A stretch of DNA of 64,000 nt from DATIUV01 sp049322755 (GTDB lineage: Bacteria; Pseudomonadota; Gammaproteobacteria; Burkholderiales; UBA6910): positions 1 through 64,000 of the forward strand of contig JBMOQX010000040.1 in the NCBI GenBank assembly GCA_049322755.1. Direction: 5' to 3'. Position numbers and translations under genes: made by a program. Position 1 is the first letter of the stretch; each line of letters opens with the position of its first letter. The notes under the pieces were generated by a model that saw nothing but the letters and a program-made list of their open reading frames with translations, searched no databases and was not told the DNA's origin. Shown here one piece after another: positions 45,559 to 54,616 of this stretch.

Positions 45559-46458
45559 TTACTCGGCCAGCAGCAGCTTGCGCGCCTTCGCCAGTTCGGC
45601 GCGCTGCTTGGCGCTCACCTTGGGAAAGTGCAGGCCGAGTCCGTCCAGCGCGTCAACGATGGCGCCCGCCACCACCAGCCGCGTGAACCACTTGTTGTCC
45701 GCGGGCACCACGTACCACGGCGCGTGCGGCGCCGCAGTGTGGCGGATGGCGTCCTCGTAGGCCTTCATGTAGTCGCGGAAATGGCCCCGCTCCTTGACGT
45801 CCGCGGCCGAGAACTTCCAGTGCTTCTCGGGCTCGTCGAGCCGCGCCAGGAAGCGCTTCTTCTGCTCGTCCCGGGACACGTGCAGGAAGAATTTCAGCAC
45901 CAGGTAGCCGTTGTGCGCCAGGTAGCGCTCGAAGCCCGCGATTTCCTCAAAGCGCTGGCGCCAGATGTTCCCGGTCACGAGTTGCGGCGGCAGCTGCTGT
46001 TTGGCCAGGTACTCGGGGTGCACGCGCACCACCAGCACCTCCTCGTAGTACGAGCGGTTGAAGATGCCGATGCGACCGCGCTCGGGCAGGTTCTTCATGC
46101 AGCGCCACAGGTAGTCGTGGTCCAGCTCCTCGGCGGAGGGCGCCTTGAACGCGGTGACGTGCACGCCCTGCGGATTCACGCCGCTCATCACGTGCTTGAT
46201 GGTGCTGTCCTTGCCCGCCGCGTCCATCGCTTGGAACACCAGCAGCGCGCCCCACTGGTTCTGGGCGTAGAGCTTTTCCTGCGCTTCGGCCAGCCAGTCG
46301 ACTCCCCGGGCCAGCATCTCCCTGGCTTCGTCCTTCATCTCCGACTTGAGCCCGCAGGTGTCGCCCGGGTCGTGGTCCTTGAGGCGGAACTTCTTGCCGC
46401 GGGTGACGCGGTACGGGGCGATGAACTCGCGCAGGCGCTTGTGGTTGATTCTCGGCAT
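45559..46458 (-). CDS. ppk2: polyphosphate kinase 2 family protein
   Basis: 299 residues. The Walker A-like motif is in FQAMDAAGKDSTIKHVMSGV (about residues 77-96), followed by the conserved NPQGVHVTAFKAPSAEELDH, then IGIFNRSYYEEVLVVRVHPE and a lid helix with KRFLARLDEPEKHWKFS. PPK2 enzymes use polyphosphate to phosphorylate nucleotides, and the length and GVNPQG motif fit class III, which can phosphorylate both AMP and ADP. It is divergent from the Fe-ADH gene, with a 129-base spacer. Confidence 0.94.
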   Translation of the reverse strand: MPRINHKRLREFIAPYRVTRGKKFRLKDHDPGDTCGLKSEMKDEAREMLARGVDWLAEAQEKLYAQNQWGALLVFQAMDAAGKDSTIKHVMSGVNPQGVHVTAFKAPSAEELDHDYLWRCMKNLPERGRIGIFNRSYYEEVLVVRVHPEYLAKQQLPPQLVTGNIWRQRFEEIAGFERYLAHNGYLVLKFFLHVSRDEQKKRFLARLDEPEKHWKFSAADVKERGHFRDYMKAYEDAIRHTAAPHAPWYVVPADNKWFTRLVVAGAIVDALDGLGLHFPKVSAKQRAELAKARKLLLAE

Positions 46459-46587
46459 GGGACCCCCGGCTCGGTACGCGTTGGGGGATTCTAGCGCGCA
46501 CGGCCCGGCGGCCGTTCAACGTCAGGCGCCACCGCCGGCGCCGCAGGATGCGATAATTCGCGCCACGAGGGAGGATCGCGACGGATC

Positions 46588-47718
46588 ATGGCCACCATCA
46601 GCTACCTGACGACCGTGCAGTTCGATTTCGGCGCGATCCGCCAGACCCGCGCCGAGTGCGAGCGGCTGCGCATCCGGCGTCCGCTGCTGGTGACCGACCC
46701 CGGCGTGGTCGCGGCCGGACTGCTGGAGCGTCTGCGCGAGAGTCTGGACCCGTCGATGGCGATGGAGGTGTTCGACGCCACGCCCGCCAATCCCACCGAG
46801 GACGCGGTGCTGGATGCGCTGGCCCGCTACAGGGAGTCCGAGGCCGACGGCGTGATCGCGCTGGGCGGCGGCTCCAGCATCGATCTCGCCAAGGCGGTGG
46901 CGCTGCTGGCCACCCATCCGCAGCCGCTGACCCAGTACGCGGCGGTGGAAGGCGGCGCCGCGCGCATCGGCTCCATCGTCGCGCCGCTGATCGCCATTCC
47001 CACCACCGCCGGCACCGGCAGCGAGGTGGGGCGCGGCGCCGTCATCGTGCTGGCCGACGGCCGCAAGCTGGGACTGATCTCGCCGCACCTGCTGCCCAAG
47101 GTGGCGATCTGCGACCCGGAGCTGACGCTGGGACTGCCACCCTATCTCACCGCCGCCACCGGCATGGACGCGGTGGCCCACTGCATCGAGACCTTCCTCG
47201 CGCCGGCGGTGAATCCGCCCGCGGAGGCCATCGCGCTGGATGGCCTGGCGCGCGCCGCCGCCCACATCGAGCGCGCCACCCGCGACGGCGCCGACCGCGA
47301 CGCGCGCTGGCAGATGATGATGGCGGCCACCGAAGGCGCGTTGGCATTCCAGAAAGGGCTGGGCGCGGTGCACGCGCTCTCCCATCCGCTGGGCGCGCTG
47401 CCGCAGAAGCTGCACCACGGCACCCTGAACGCAGTGCTGCTGCCCGCCGTGCTGCGCTTCAACGCGCCCGCCGTGGGCGAGAAGATCGAACGCATCGGCC
47501 GCGCCATGGCGCTTGCGCCCAACACGGACGTGGCCCAGGCGATCGCGGACCTCAACGCCGCGCTGGGCCTGCCGCCGGGGCTCGCCGCCATGGGCGTCAC
47601 CCGCGGCGAACTCCCCGCGATCGCCGAGGCGGCCACCCGCGACCACTGCCATGCCACCAACCCGCGCCCGGCGAGCGCGGCGGACTATTTGGCGCTGCTG
47701 GAGGCATCGTTCCCCTGA
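46588..47718 (+). CDS. iron-containing alcohol dehydrogenase
   Basis: 376 residues, the normal family length. The NAD-binding motif is VIALGGGSSIDLAKAVA (about residues 90-106). Metal ligands are visible in GMDAVAHCIETF (Asp, His), GAVHALSHPLGAL and KLHHGTLNAVLL. It oxidises an alcohol or reduces an aldehyde or ketone using NAD(P) and Fe2+. It is not fused to an aldehyde dehydrogenase. The substrate is not evident from the neighbours. Confidence 0.95.
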   Translation: MATISYLTTVQFDFGAIRQTRAECERLRIRRPLLVTDPGVVAAGLLERLRESLDPSMAMEVFDATPANPTEDAVLDALARYRESEADGVIALGGGSSIDLAKAVALLATHPQPLTQYAAVEGGAARIGSIVAPLIAIPTTAGTGSEVGRGAVIVLADGRKLGLISPHLLPKVAICDPELTLGLPPYLTAATGMDAVAHCIETFLAPAVNPPAEAIALDGLARAAAHIERATRDGADRDARWQMMMAATEGALAFQKGLGAVHALSHPLGALPQKLHHGTLNAVLLPAVLRFNAPAVGEKIERIGRAMALAPNTDVAQAIADLNAALGLPPGLAAMGVTRGELPAIAEAATRDHCHATNPRPASAADYLALLEASFP

Positions 47719-48039
47719 GCGCCGCCCAAGCTGCTGAATCTTTTCCTGAAGCGCCGGCCGTTCTGCTGTATAGTGCGCGCTGTGCAATGCAGCAGCTCGC
47801 TGTAATTCCGGCCCGGCATCACCCTTTCGGGCCGCTTCGAGGCCTGTATTCCACAGCCTCATCGTTCCTCCCCTGTTTCCTGGCCTTTCCTTGCGATCGG
47901 CGTTGGCAGCATCCGGACCGATGACCGTCGCAGTCCACGCACGGCCCTGAGTTCCGGCCGCGTGGTTTGCCCGCGCCCGCAGCGCGCCCCGGCGTGCCGC
48001 CGCGCCCATTGCGTATCGATGACAGGAAAGACAGAAACC
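47719..48039 (+). promoter_or_regulatory. long promoter/leader region of the RhlE-type helicase
   Basis: Contains no gene. A TATAGT box at 47769-47774 is the best -10 candidate, with only a weak -35. If used, it gives a 5' leader of about 260 bases. Stem-forming text (CGGCCCG... CGGGCCG around 47810-47835) lies in the leader. Long leaders before DEAD-box helicases often act in cold-shock or autoregulatory control, which is inference here. Confidence 0.4.
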
Positions 48040-49248
48040 ATGGCATTCGCCCAACTCGGCTTGCATCCCAACCTGGTGAAGGCGGTCGGCACCGCCGGCT
48101 ACTCCCTGCCCACCGCGGTCCAGATCGCGGCCATTCCCGCGGCGATCGAAGGCGGCGACCTGCTGGTGTCGTCCCAGACCGGCAGCGGCAAGACCGCGGC
48201 GTTCATGCTGCCCTGCCTGCAGCGCCTGGCGGAGCCCGTGACCACTCGCCATCCGCGGGTCCTGGTGCTGGCGCCGACGCGGGAACTGGCGCAGCAGGTG
48301 CTGCGCACCGCGGAAACCTACGGCCGCTTCATCGGCGATCTGCGCTGCGCCAGTCTGGTGGGCGGCGCGCCGTTCGGGCCGCAGCTGCGCGCGCTGGAGC
48401 GCCGCGTCGACATCATCGTCGCCACACCGGGCCGGCTGCTGGATCACCTGGAGCGCGGCCGCGTCGACCTGTCGCGCCTCGAGGTGCTGGTGCTGGACGA
48501 GGCCGACCGCATGCTGGACATGGGCTTCATCGCCGACATCGAGACCATCATCGCGCGCACCCCGGCGCAGCGGCAGACGCTGCTGTTCTCCGCGACGCTG
48601 GACGGCGTGGTGGGCAAGCTCGCGCGGCGCATCACCCGCGACGCGCAGCGCATCGAGATCACGCCGGCACCCGAGGAGCGGGCGCAGATCGACCAGTCGC
48701 TGCTGTTCGCCGACGATGCCGACCACAAGGGGCGGCTGCTGGACTCGCTGCTGCGCGACGCAGACGTCGGGCAGGCGCTGGTGTTCACCACCACCAAGCG
48801 TGCCGCCGAGGATCTGTCGGGGCGCCTGCGCATGCGCGGCTTCGCCGCCGACGCGCTGCACGGGGACATGAACCAGCGCGAGCGCAACCGCACGCTGCAG
48901 GAGGTTCGCCGCGGCCGGGTGCGGGTGCTGGTGGCCACCGACGTCGCCGCCCGCGGCATCGACGTGCCCGGCATCAGCCACGTCATCAATTTCGACCTCC
49001 CGCGCCGCGCCGAGGACTACGTGCACCGCATCGGACGCACCGGCCGCGCCGGGCGCACCGGCATCGCGGTCAGCTTCGCCGGCCACCGGGAACACCATGT
49101 GATCCGCGAAATCGAGCGCTTCACGGCGCAGTCGATCGAGGTGGGCGTGATCCCGGGTCTGGAGCCGCGCGCCCGGCCGACGCAGCCGCGGCGTCCCCAG
49201 GGCGCGCCGGCGCGCCGCAGCCACCATCAGGCCAAGCGGTCGCGCTGA
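48040..49248 (+). CDS. DEAD-box ATP-dependent RNA helicase (RhlE type)
   Basis: 402 residues. The Q motif region FAQLGLHPNLVKAVGTAGYS is followed by motif I SQTGSGKTAAF, Ia PTRELAQQV, Ib TPGRLLDHL, II VLDEADRMLDMGF, III FSATL, IV ALVFTTT, V VATDVAARGID and VI HRIGRTGRAGR. It remodels RNA in ribosome assembly or decay. The C-terminal tail is short and basic (RPTQPRRPQGAPARRSHHQA), as in RhlE. The start at 48040 (MAFAQLG) has AGGAAAG upstream; an ATG seven codons earlier is less likely. Confidence 0.95.
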   Translation: MAFAQLGLHPNLVKAVGTAGYSLPTAVQIAAIPAAIEGGDLLVSSQTGSGKTAAFMLPCLQRLAEPVTTRHPRVLVLAPTRELAQQVLRTAETYGRFIGDLRCASLVGGAPFGPQLRALERRVDIIVATPGRLLDHLERGRVDLSRLEVLVLDEADRMLDMGFIADIETIIARTPAQRQTLLFSATLDGVVGKLARRITRDAQRIEITPAPEERAQIDQSLLFADDADHKGRLLDSLLRDADVGQALVFTTTKRAAEDLSGRLRMRGFAADALHGDMNQRERNRTLQEVRRGRVRVLVATDVAARGIDVPGISHVINFDLPRRAEDYVHRIGRTGRAGRTGIAVSFAGHREHHVIREIERFTAQSIEVGVIPGLEPRARPTQPRRPQGAPARRSHHQAKRSR

Positions 49249-49262
49249 TTCCGCGGCGCGGA

Positions 49263-52064
49263 TCAGACGAAGATCGACTCGTCCATCTCGGCCTCGCGCA
49301 GCTTCGCCTGCGCCGCCGCCAGCCGCGCGATCGGCACCCGTGGGCCCGAGCAGGACACGTAGTTCAGGCCCAGGTAGTGGCAAAGGCGGATCGATTCCGG
49401 ATGCCCGCCGTGCTCGCCGCAGATGCCGATGATGATGTCGGGGCGGGTTTCGCGGCCCCAGCGGATGGCGAGCTGCATCAGGCGGCCGACGCCCTTCACG
49501 TCCAGCACCTCGAACGGGTTGTCGCGCAGGATGCCGGTCTCGTTGTAGAACGGCAGGAACTTGTTCTCCGCGTCCTCGCGCGAGAACGAGAAGGTGGCCT
49601 GGGTGAGGTCGTTGGTGCCGAAGGAGAAGAACTCCGCCACCTCCGCCAGGCGCGCCGCGCGCATGCACGCCCGCACCACCTCCACCATGCTGCCGAACTT
49701 GAAGTGCAGCTTCACGCCGTGACGCGCCTCCACCTCGGCCTGGATCTCCCGCACCATCGCCTGCACCCGCTTCAGCTCCTCCACCGTGCACACCTGCGGC
49801 ACCATGATCTCGGGGTGGGCGTCCACCTTTTCCACGGCACATTCCGCCGCCGCCTCCAGGATGGCGCGGATCTGCATCGTGTAGATCTCGGGATACGACA
49901 GCCCCAGGCGCACGCCGCGGTGGCCCAGCATCGGGTTCACCTCGGAGAGCGTCAGCACCTTCTTCAGCATCGCCTCCTTTTTCGCCAGCACCGCGTCGTC
50001 GGTGTGGGTCTCGCGGTACTTCCTGAGGCTCTCCTGCAGCTGGTCGAGGCCGTCAATGTACTGCTTGTGCAGCTCCGGGTCCAGCAGCTTCAGCGTCTCC
50101 GGCAGCTCGTTCATCGAGCGCACCGTACGCTTGAGCCCGCGCAGGTGGTTGATCTCGAACTCCAGCTGCGCCGCCGTGGGCAGGAACTCGTGGATCGGCG
50201 GGTCCAGCAGCCGGATGGTGACCGGCAGCCCCTCCATGGCCTTGAAGATGCCCTTGAAGTCGGCGCGCTGGATCGGCAGCAGCCGGTCCAGCGCCGCGCG
50301 CCGCTCCGCGGGCGAGTCGGCCAGGATCATGTCCTGCACGATGGGCAGGCGATCGGGGTCGTTGAACATGCGCTCGGTGCGGCACAGGCCGATGCCCATG
50401 GCGCCGTACTTGCGCGCGCGTGCCGCGTCGCGTGGCGTGTCGGCGTTGGCCATCACCTCCACCGTGGCCACCTCGTCGGCCCATGCCAGCACCGTGTCCA
50501 GCTCGGGGAAGAACTCCGCCTCCACCGTCGGGATCTCGCCCGGGTAGACTTTGCCGGAGGAGCCGTCGATGGTGATGACGTCGTTCTCGTAGAGGACGGT
50601 GTCGCCGACCCGGGCACGGCGCTCGCGCACGTCGATCTGGATCGCCTCGCAGCCGGAGACGCAGGGCTTGCCCATGCCCCGCGCCACCACCGCGGCGTGG
50701 GAGGTCTTGCCGCCGCGGCTGGTGAGGATGCCCTGGGCGGCGAAGAAGCCGTGGATGTCCTCGGGCTTGGTCTCCTCGCGCACCAGGATCACTTTTTCGC
50801 CCAGCTTGCCGCGCAGCTCGGCGGTATCGGCGTCGAACACGATCTTGCCGGAGGCCGCGCCCGGCGAGGCCGGCAGGCCGGTGGCCAGCGCCTCGGCCCT
50901 GAACGCGGGGTTGAGCTGCGGCACCAGCAGCTGCTCCAGCAGCGTGGGGTTGATGCGCGTGAGCGCCTGCTCCCGGGAGATCAGCCCCTCGCGGTACATC
51001 TCCACCGAGCTCACCACCATCGCCCGCGCGTTCATCTTGCCGTTGCGGGTCTGCAGGCAGTACAGGCGTCCCTTCTCGATAGTGAACTCGAAGTCCTGCA
51101 CTTCCTGGTAGTGGCGCTCGAGCCGGTCGCGCAGCTCCACCAGCTGGCGGTAGAGGCCGGGCATCTCCTTTTCCATCGCGGCGATCGGCTTGGGCGTGCG
51201 GATGCCGGCCACCACGTCCTCGCCCTGGGCGTTCGTGAGGTACTCGCCGTAGATGACGTTCTCGCCGGTGCCGGGGTTGCGGGTGAAGCCGACGCCGGTG
51301 GCGGAGTCATGGCCCATGTTGCCGAACACCATGGTGCAGATGTTCACCGCGGTGCCGTTGGCCATCTCCTTGGTGATCTTGAACTGCTTGCGGTAGTCCA
51401 CCGCGCGCTTGCCCATCCAGGAGCGGAACACGGCGGCGATCGCCATCTCCAGCTGCTGGTAGGGATCGGCCGGGAACGGCTGGCCGGTGTGCTTCTCGAT
51501 GATCTCCAGGAACTCGTCGGCCAGCGTCTTGAGCGCCTCGGCCGAGAGGTCCACGTCCTGCACTGCGCCGTGCCGCTGCTTGGCAGCGGCCATCGCCTCG
51601 TCGAACGCCTCGTCCGGCACGCCGAGCGCGATCTTGCCGTAGAGTTGGACGAAGCGGCGCCAGGCGTCGTAGGCGAAGCGCGGGTTGCCGGTCTGCCGGA
51701 TCAGCCCCTGCAACGTATTCGCGTTGAGGCCGAGATTGAGAATGGTGTCCATCATCCCAGGCATCGACATCGCCGAGCCCGAGCGCACCGACACCAGCAG
51801 CGGCTTCTCCGCCGAGCCGAATCCCTTGCCGGTCTTTTTCTCCAGCTCCTGCATGTTGGCGCGCACCGCGTCCATCAGGCCGGCGGGCATGCGCTGGTGC
51901 TGCAGGTAGGCGAGGCAGGCCTCCGTGGTGATGACGAAGCCGGGCGGCACGTTGAGGCCGATCTGCGTCATCTCGCACAGGTTGGCGCCCTTGCCCCCCA
52001 GCAGCATCTTGTTCTTGCTGTCGCCTTCCTCGAACGCGTAAACGAACTTCAGTGGCCGATCCAT
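49263..52064 (-). CDS. ppdK: pyruvate, phosphate dikinase
   Basis: 933 residues. The N-terminal ATP-grasp domain begins KFVYAFEEGDSKNKMLLGGK; the phosphohistidine domain carries the catalytic histidine in GGKTSHAAVVARGMGKPCVSG (about residue 470); and the C-terminal TIM barrel has FGTNDLTQATFSFSR and the cysteine in IGICGEHGGHPES (about 890). It interconverts pyruvate, ATP and Pi with PEP, AMP and PPi. The ATG at 52064 has GAGGAGAAAAG upstream. A perfect FNR-type box lies 114 bases upstream, consistent with oxygen-linked control. Confidence 0.97.
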   Translation of the reverse strand: MDRPLKFVYAFEEGDSKNKMLLGGKGANLCEMTQIGLNVPPGFVITTEACLAYLQHQRMPAGLMDAVRANMQELEKKTGKGFGSAEKPLLVSVRSGSAMSMPGMMDTILNLGLNANTLQGLIRQTGNPRFAYDAWRRFVQLYGKIALGVPDEAFDEAMAAAKQRHGAVQDVDLSAEALKTLADEFLEIIEKHTGQPFPADPYQQLEMAIAAVFRSWMGKRAVDYRKQFKITKEMANGTAVNICTMVFGNMGHDSATGVGFTRNPGTGENVIYGEYLTNAQGEDVVAGIRTPKPIAAMEKEMPGLYRQLVELRDRLERHYQEVQDFEFTIEKGRLYCLQTRNGKMNARAMVVSSVEMYREGLISREQALTRINPTLLEQLLVPQLNPAFRAEALATGLPASPGAASGKIVFDADTAELRGKLGEKVILVREETKPEDIHGFFAAQGILTSRGGKTSHAAVVARGMGKPCVSGCEAIQIDVRERRARVGDTVLYENDVITIDGSSGKVYPGEIPTVEAEFFPELDTVLAWADEVATVEVMANADTPRDAARARKYGAMGIGLCRTERMFNDPDRLPIVQDMILADSPAERRAALDRLLPIQRADFKGIFKAMEGLPVTIRLLDPPIHEFLPTAAQLEFEINHLRGLKRTVRSMNELPETLKLLDPELHKQYIDGLDQLQESLRKYRETHTDDAVLAKKEAMLKKVLTLSEVNPMLGHRGVRLGLSYPEIYTMQIRAILEAAAECAVEKVDAHPEIMVPQVCTVEELKRVQAMVREIQAEVEARHGVKLHFKFGSMVEVVRACMRAARLAEVAEFFSFGTNDLTQATFSFSREDAENKFLPFYNETGILRDNPFEVLDVKGVGRLMQLAIRWGRETRPDIIIGICGEHGGHPESIRLCHYLGLNYVSCSGPRVPIARLAAAQAKLREAEMDESIFV

Positions 52065-52177
52065 CGCTTTTCTCCTCGGGCTTGGGCAACGCAGGCGCCG
52101 GCCGCGGGCGTCGCCGGCGGCTGGCGGGCGCGGTCCTCTCAGCAAGTTTAGGATGCCCCGCGGCCGGGGTCCCGGGT

Positions 52178-52191
52178 TTGATATCGATCAA
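52178..52191. promoter_or_regulatory. FNR/Anr-type binding site
   Basis: TTGATATCGATCAA is a perfect match to the FNR/Anr consensus TTGAT-N4-ATCAA, placed in the divergent interval between PPDK (minus) and the SrkA-like kinase (plus). It is 38 bases before the plus-strand ATG and 114 before the minus-strand ATG, so activation of ppdK is more plausible than of srkA. No start site is proven. Confidence 0.7.
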
Positions 52192-52229
52192 CTCCGGTGC
52201 GCCTGCCGCCGCCCCGTACAATGCCGGGC

Positions 52230-53219
52230 ATGAACCGCCCGCCCGAGCCGCCCTACGCCGGCCTCACCCCCGATTGCGTGCTGGCCGCGCTGGAGAGCGT
52301 GGGGCTGCCCACCGACGGCCGCCTGCTGGCTCTCAACAGCTACGAGAACCGCGTCTATCAGGTCGGCATCGAGGACGCAGCGCCCGTGGTGGCCAAATTC
52401 TACCGCCCGGGGCGCTGGCACGATGAGGCCATCCTGGAAGAGCACGCGTTCACCGCCGAGCTGGCGGCACGGGAGATCCCGGTGGTGGCGCCGCTGGCGA
52501 TCGATGGGAGAACCCTGCACGCCCGCGCCGGATTCCGCTTTGCGGTCTACCCCCGCTGCGGCGGGCGCGCGCCCGAGCTGGACGACCCGGATACGCTGGA
52601 GTGGCTGGGCCGCTTCATCGGCCGCATCCACGCCATGGGCGCGGTGCAGCCGTTCCGCCACCGGCCGGCCCTGGACATCGAGGCTTTCGGGGTCCAGCCG
52701 CTGGCGTTCCTGCGCGAGGGCGGCTGGCTGCCCGCCGAGCTGCGCGAGGCGTACGACGCGATCGCCGGCCAGGCCCTGGTGGGCGTACGCGCTGCGTTCG
52801 ACCGGACGGGCGGCGTGGGCGCGATCCGCCTGCACGGCGACTGCCATGCCGGCAACGTGCTGTGGACCGACGATGGGCCCCACTTCGTCGATTTCGACGA
52901 CGCCCGCATGGGCCCGGCGGTGCAGGACCTCTGGATGCTGCTCTCCGGCGAGCGCGCCGACCGGCAACGCCAGCTCGGCGACGTGCTGGCGGGCTACGAG
53001 GACTTCCGCGAGTTCGACCCCCGCGAACTCGGCCTGGTGGAGGCGCTGCGCACCCTGCGGCTGATCCATTACTCGGCCTGGATCGCGCGCCGCTGGGACG
53101 ACCCCGCGTTTCCCGCGGCGTTTCCGTGGTTCAACTCCCAGCGTTACTGGCAGGACCAGGTCCTCACCCTGCGCGAGCAGGTGGCGGCGATGCAGGAGCC
53201 GCCGCTCGCCTGGGGCTGA
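52230..53219 (+). CDS. srkA: stress response serine/threonine kinase SrkA (YihE/RdoA)
   Basis: 329 residues, matching the family. It opens with a LNSYENRVYQVGIED beta-hairpin typical of SrkA, has AKFYRPGRW with the ATP-lysine (about residue 57), the catalytic loop IRLHGDCHAGNVLW (about 208-221) and the metal site FVDFDDARMGPAVQDLW. SrkA is a cytoplasmic kinase linked to envelope stress. ATG 52230 is used; an ATG three codons upstream is possible. TACAAT at 52217-52222 could be a -10, which would leave almost no leader. Confidence 0.92.
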   Translation: MNRPPEPPYAGLTPDCVLAALESVGLPTDGRLLALNSYENRVYQVGIEDAAPVVAKFYRPGRWHDEAILEEHAFTAELAAREIPVVAPLAIDGRTLHARAGFRFAVYPRCGGRAPELDDPDTLEWLGRFIGRIHAMGAVQPFRHRPALDIEAFGVQPLAFLREGGWLPAELREAYDAIAGQALVGVRAAFDRTGGVGAIRLHGDCHAGNVLWTDDGPHFVDFDDARMGPAVQDLWMLLSGERADRQRQLGDVLAGYEDFREFDPRELGLVEALRTLRLIHYSAWIARRWDDPAFPAAFPWFNSQRYWQDQVLTLREQVAAMQEPPLAWG

Positions 53220-53353
53220 TTGCACCCTCTCTCCCGCTGCACCGCGACGCGGGTTCCCGTCCCGTGGCGGGCGAGCGGGGGATTTGCTACAGTTGCGCCC
53301 CTCACGGTCGGCGCTCCGACGAGCGCGCCGGCAAGGGCGACCCTGCGCGCGGC

Positions 53354-53556
53354 ATGATCACCAGCACGGTGTTCGCCACGGCCCGCGTCGACGCCATCGA
53401 CCGGCAGGCGCGCACGGTCACGATCACCGGCCCGCGCGGCCCGTTCGGTGGCGGTGAAGGTGCCTGACGACTCCCCCACCTTCGACAAGATCAAGAATGC
53501 GACCTGGTGTCGATCACCTATTTCGAAGGCCTGGCGATGGCGCTGCGCAAGCAATA
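53354..53556 (+). pseudogene. frameshifted remnant of a small conserved secreted-type protein
   Basis: Three frames together read TVFATARVDAIDRQARTVTI, then VAVKVPDDSPTFDKIKNA, then LVSITYFEGLAMALRKQ-stop. Joined, they resemble a small hypothetical family in which AxVxAIDxxxRxVTLxGP is followed by FDQIKVGDxVxVxYxEALAxxLKK. Two frameshifts (near 53450 and 53500) break it, and the signal-peptide part is missing. It is non-functional. Confidence 0.65.
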
Positions 53557-53584
53557 ACCGGCGAGCAGCGGCACGCGCCGGGCC

Positions 53585-54511
53585 TCAGCGCCGCACTTCC
53601 GCCAGCAGCTGCGGCAGGTTGACGCTGCGGGCGCGCGCCTCGATCTCGCCCGCGTAACGGGATCGCAGTCCCTTGGCCTCGCCCAGCATGCCCTGGAACG
53701 CTTCCTTGAGGTCGGCGGCGCTCAGCGCGCGGCCGCCGGCATAGTAGCGCCGGGCGACGTGACCCAGCGCGTAGGTGAAGGCGAACGAGATCCCGGAGCT
53801 CACCGCCTGGCGGCCGATGCCGTCCAACAGCCCGCCGCCCACCTTCTTCAGCAGGCCGCCGATCAGCTTCGCGCCCACCTGCTCGACGTACTGAGAGGTC
53901 AGCCCGACGCCGGCGGTGGCCAGGAAGTCCCTGATGTGGCCGCGGTCCAGCTCGAAGCCGTGGATCTTGCCGATGCGGTAGACCATCTTCATCTGCAGCG
54001 GGATGATCGCCACGGTGGCGAGCGAGTCCGGCAGCAGCTCGAGCGCGCCGTTGAGGATCGCGTAGTTGAGGATCATCCGGTCCATCTCGCCGGCCGTCAT
54101 GGTGCTGGCGTAGGGCGGCTCGGCCCCGGTGGGCGCCGGCAGCGGCGCCGCGGCCACCGCGTCGGCCTCGCGCGCGAACGCCTCGGCGCGGCCGCGGTCG
54201 AGGCCGAGCTCGCGCTCCAGCCCGGCCAGAAAGTCGCGCTCCACCGGCGTCGGCGCGCCGTCGGCCTCGCACACCACCACCGCCATCTCGTAGGCGAGCT
54301 GCCGGTGCTCCGGGGTCGCGAGCGGCTGCACCGCGTCGGCGAGCGCGACGCGCTTGAGCAGCACGTCCTGCAGCAGCTGCAGCGGCACGGCACCGCCGAA
54401 CGACGCCGCGATGCCCTTCACGGCCTCGCGCTCCGCCGCGCTCTTGCCGCCGTCGGCGAACGCCGCCATCAGGGCGACGGTGAGTACGGCTTGCTGCTCC
54501 TGCTCGGACAT
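53585..54511 (-). CDS. TerB-like plus DUF697-like membrane-associated protein
   Basis: 308 residues. The first 110 form a TerB-like helical domain (ALMAAFADGGKSAAEREAVK with the acidic loop, and CEADGAPTPVERDFLAGLER as a second copy). Residues about 140-270 carry a DUF697-like helical domain with weakly hydrophobic helices (LATVAIIPLQMKMVYRIGKI, SGISFAFTYALGHVARRYYA). The family is found with YcjF-like and stress proteins, and its biochemical role is not known. It is the second TerB-type protein in the window after 17284-17742. Confidence 0.8.
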   Translation of the reverse strand: MSEQEQQAVLTVALMAAFADGGKSAAEREAVKGIAASFGGAVPLQLLQDVLLKRVALADAVQPLATPEHRQLAYEMAVVVCEADGAPTPVERDFLAGLERELGLDRGRAEAFAREADAVAAAPLPAPTGAEPPYASTMTAGEMDRMILNYAILNGALELLPDSLATVAIIPLQMKMVYRIGKIHGFELDRGHIRDFLATAGVGLTSQYVEQVGAKLIGGLLKKVGGGLLDGIGRQAVSSGISFAFTYALGHVARRYYAGGRALSAADLKEAFQGMLGEAKGLRSRYAGEIEARARSVNLPQLLAEVRR

Positions 54512-54616
54512 GGCGCCTCCCGTGGTCGGTGCGACGGGTGAGAAGCGCCGCGGCGGGAAAAGTTCCTTTGTCGTCGGCGCGCCCCTCGATCGAGCGCCGC
54601 GCCGACCGCCCGGGAC

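Noticed and set aside
46522..52151. Very long open frames antisense to or out of frame with Fe-ADH, RhlE and PPDK
   Set aside because: The recognised genes on the other frames carry complete domain motifs; the long frames carry none.
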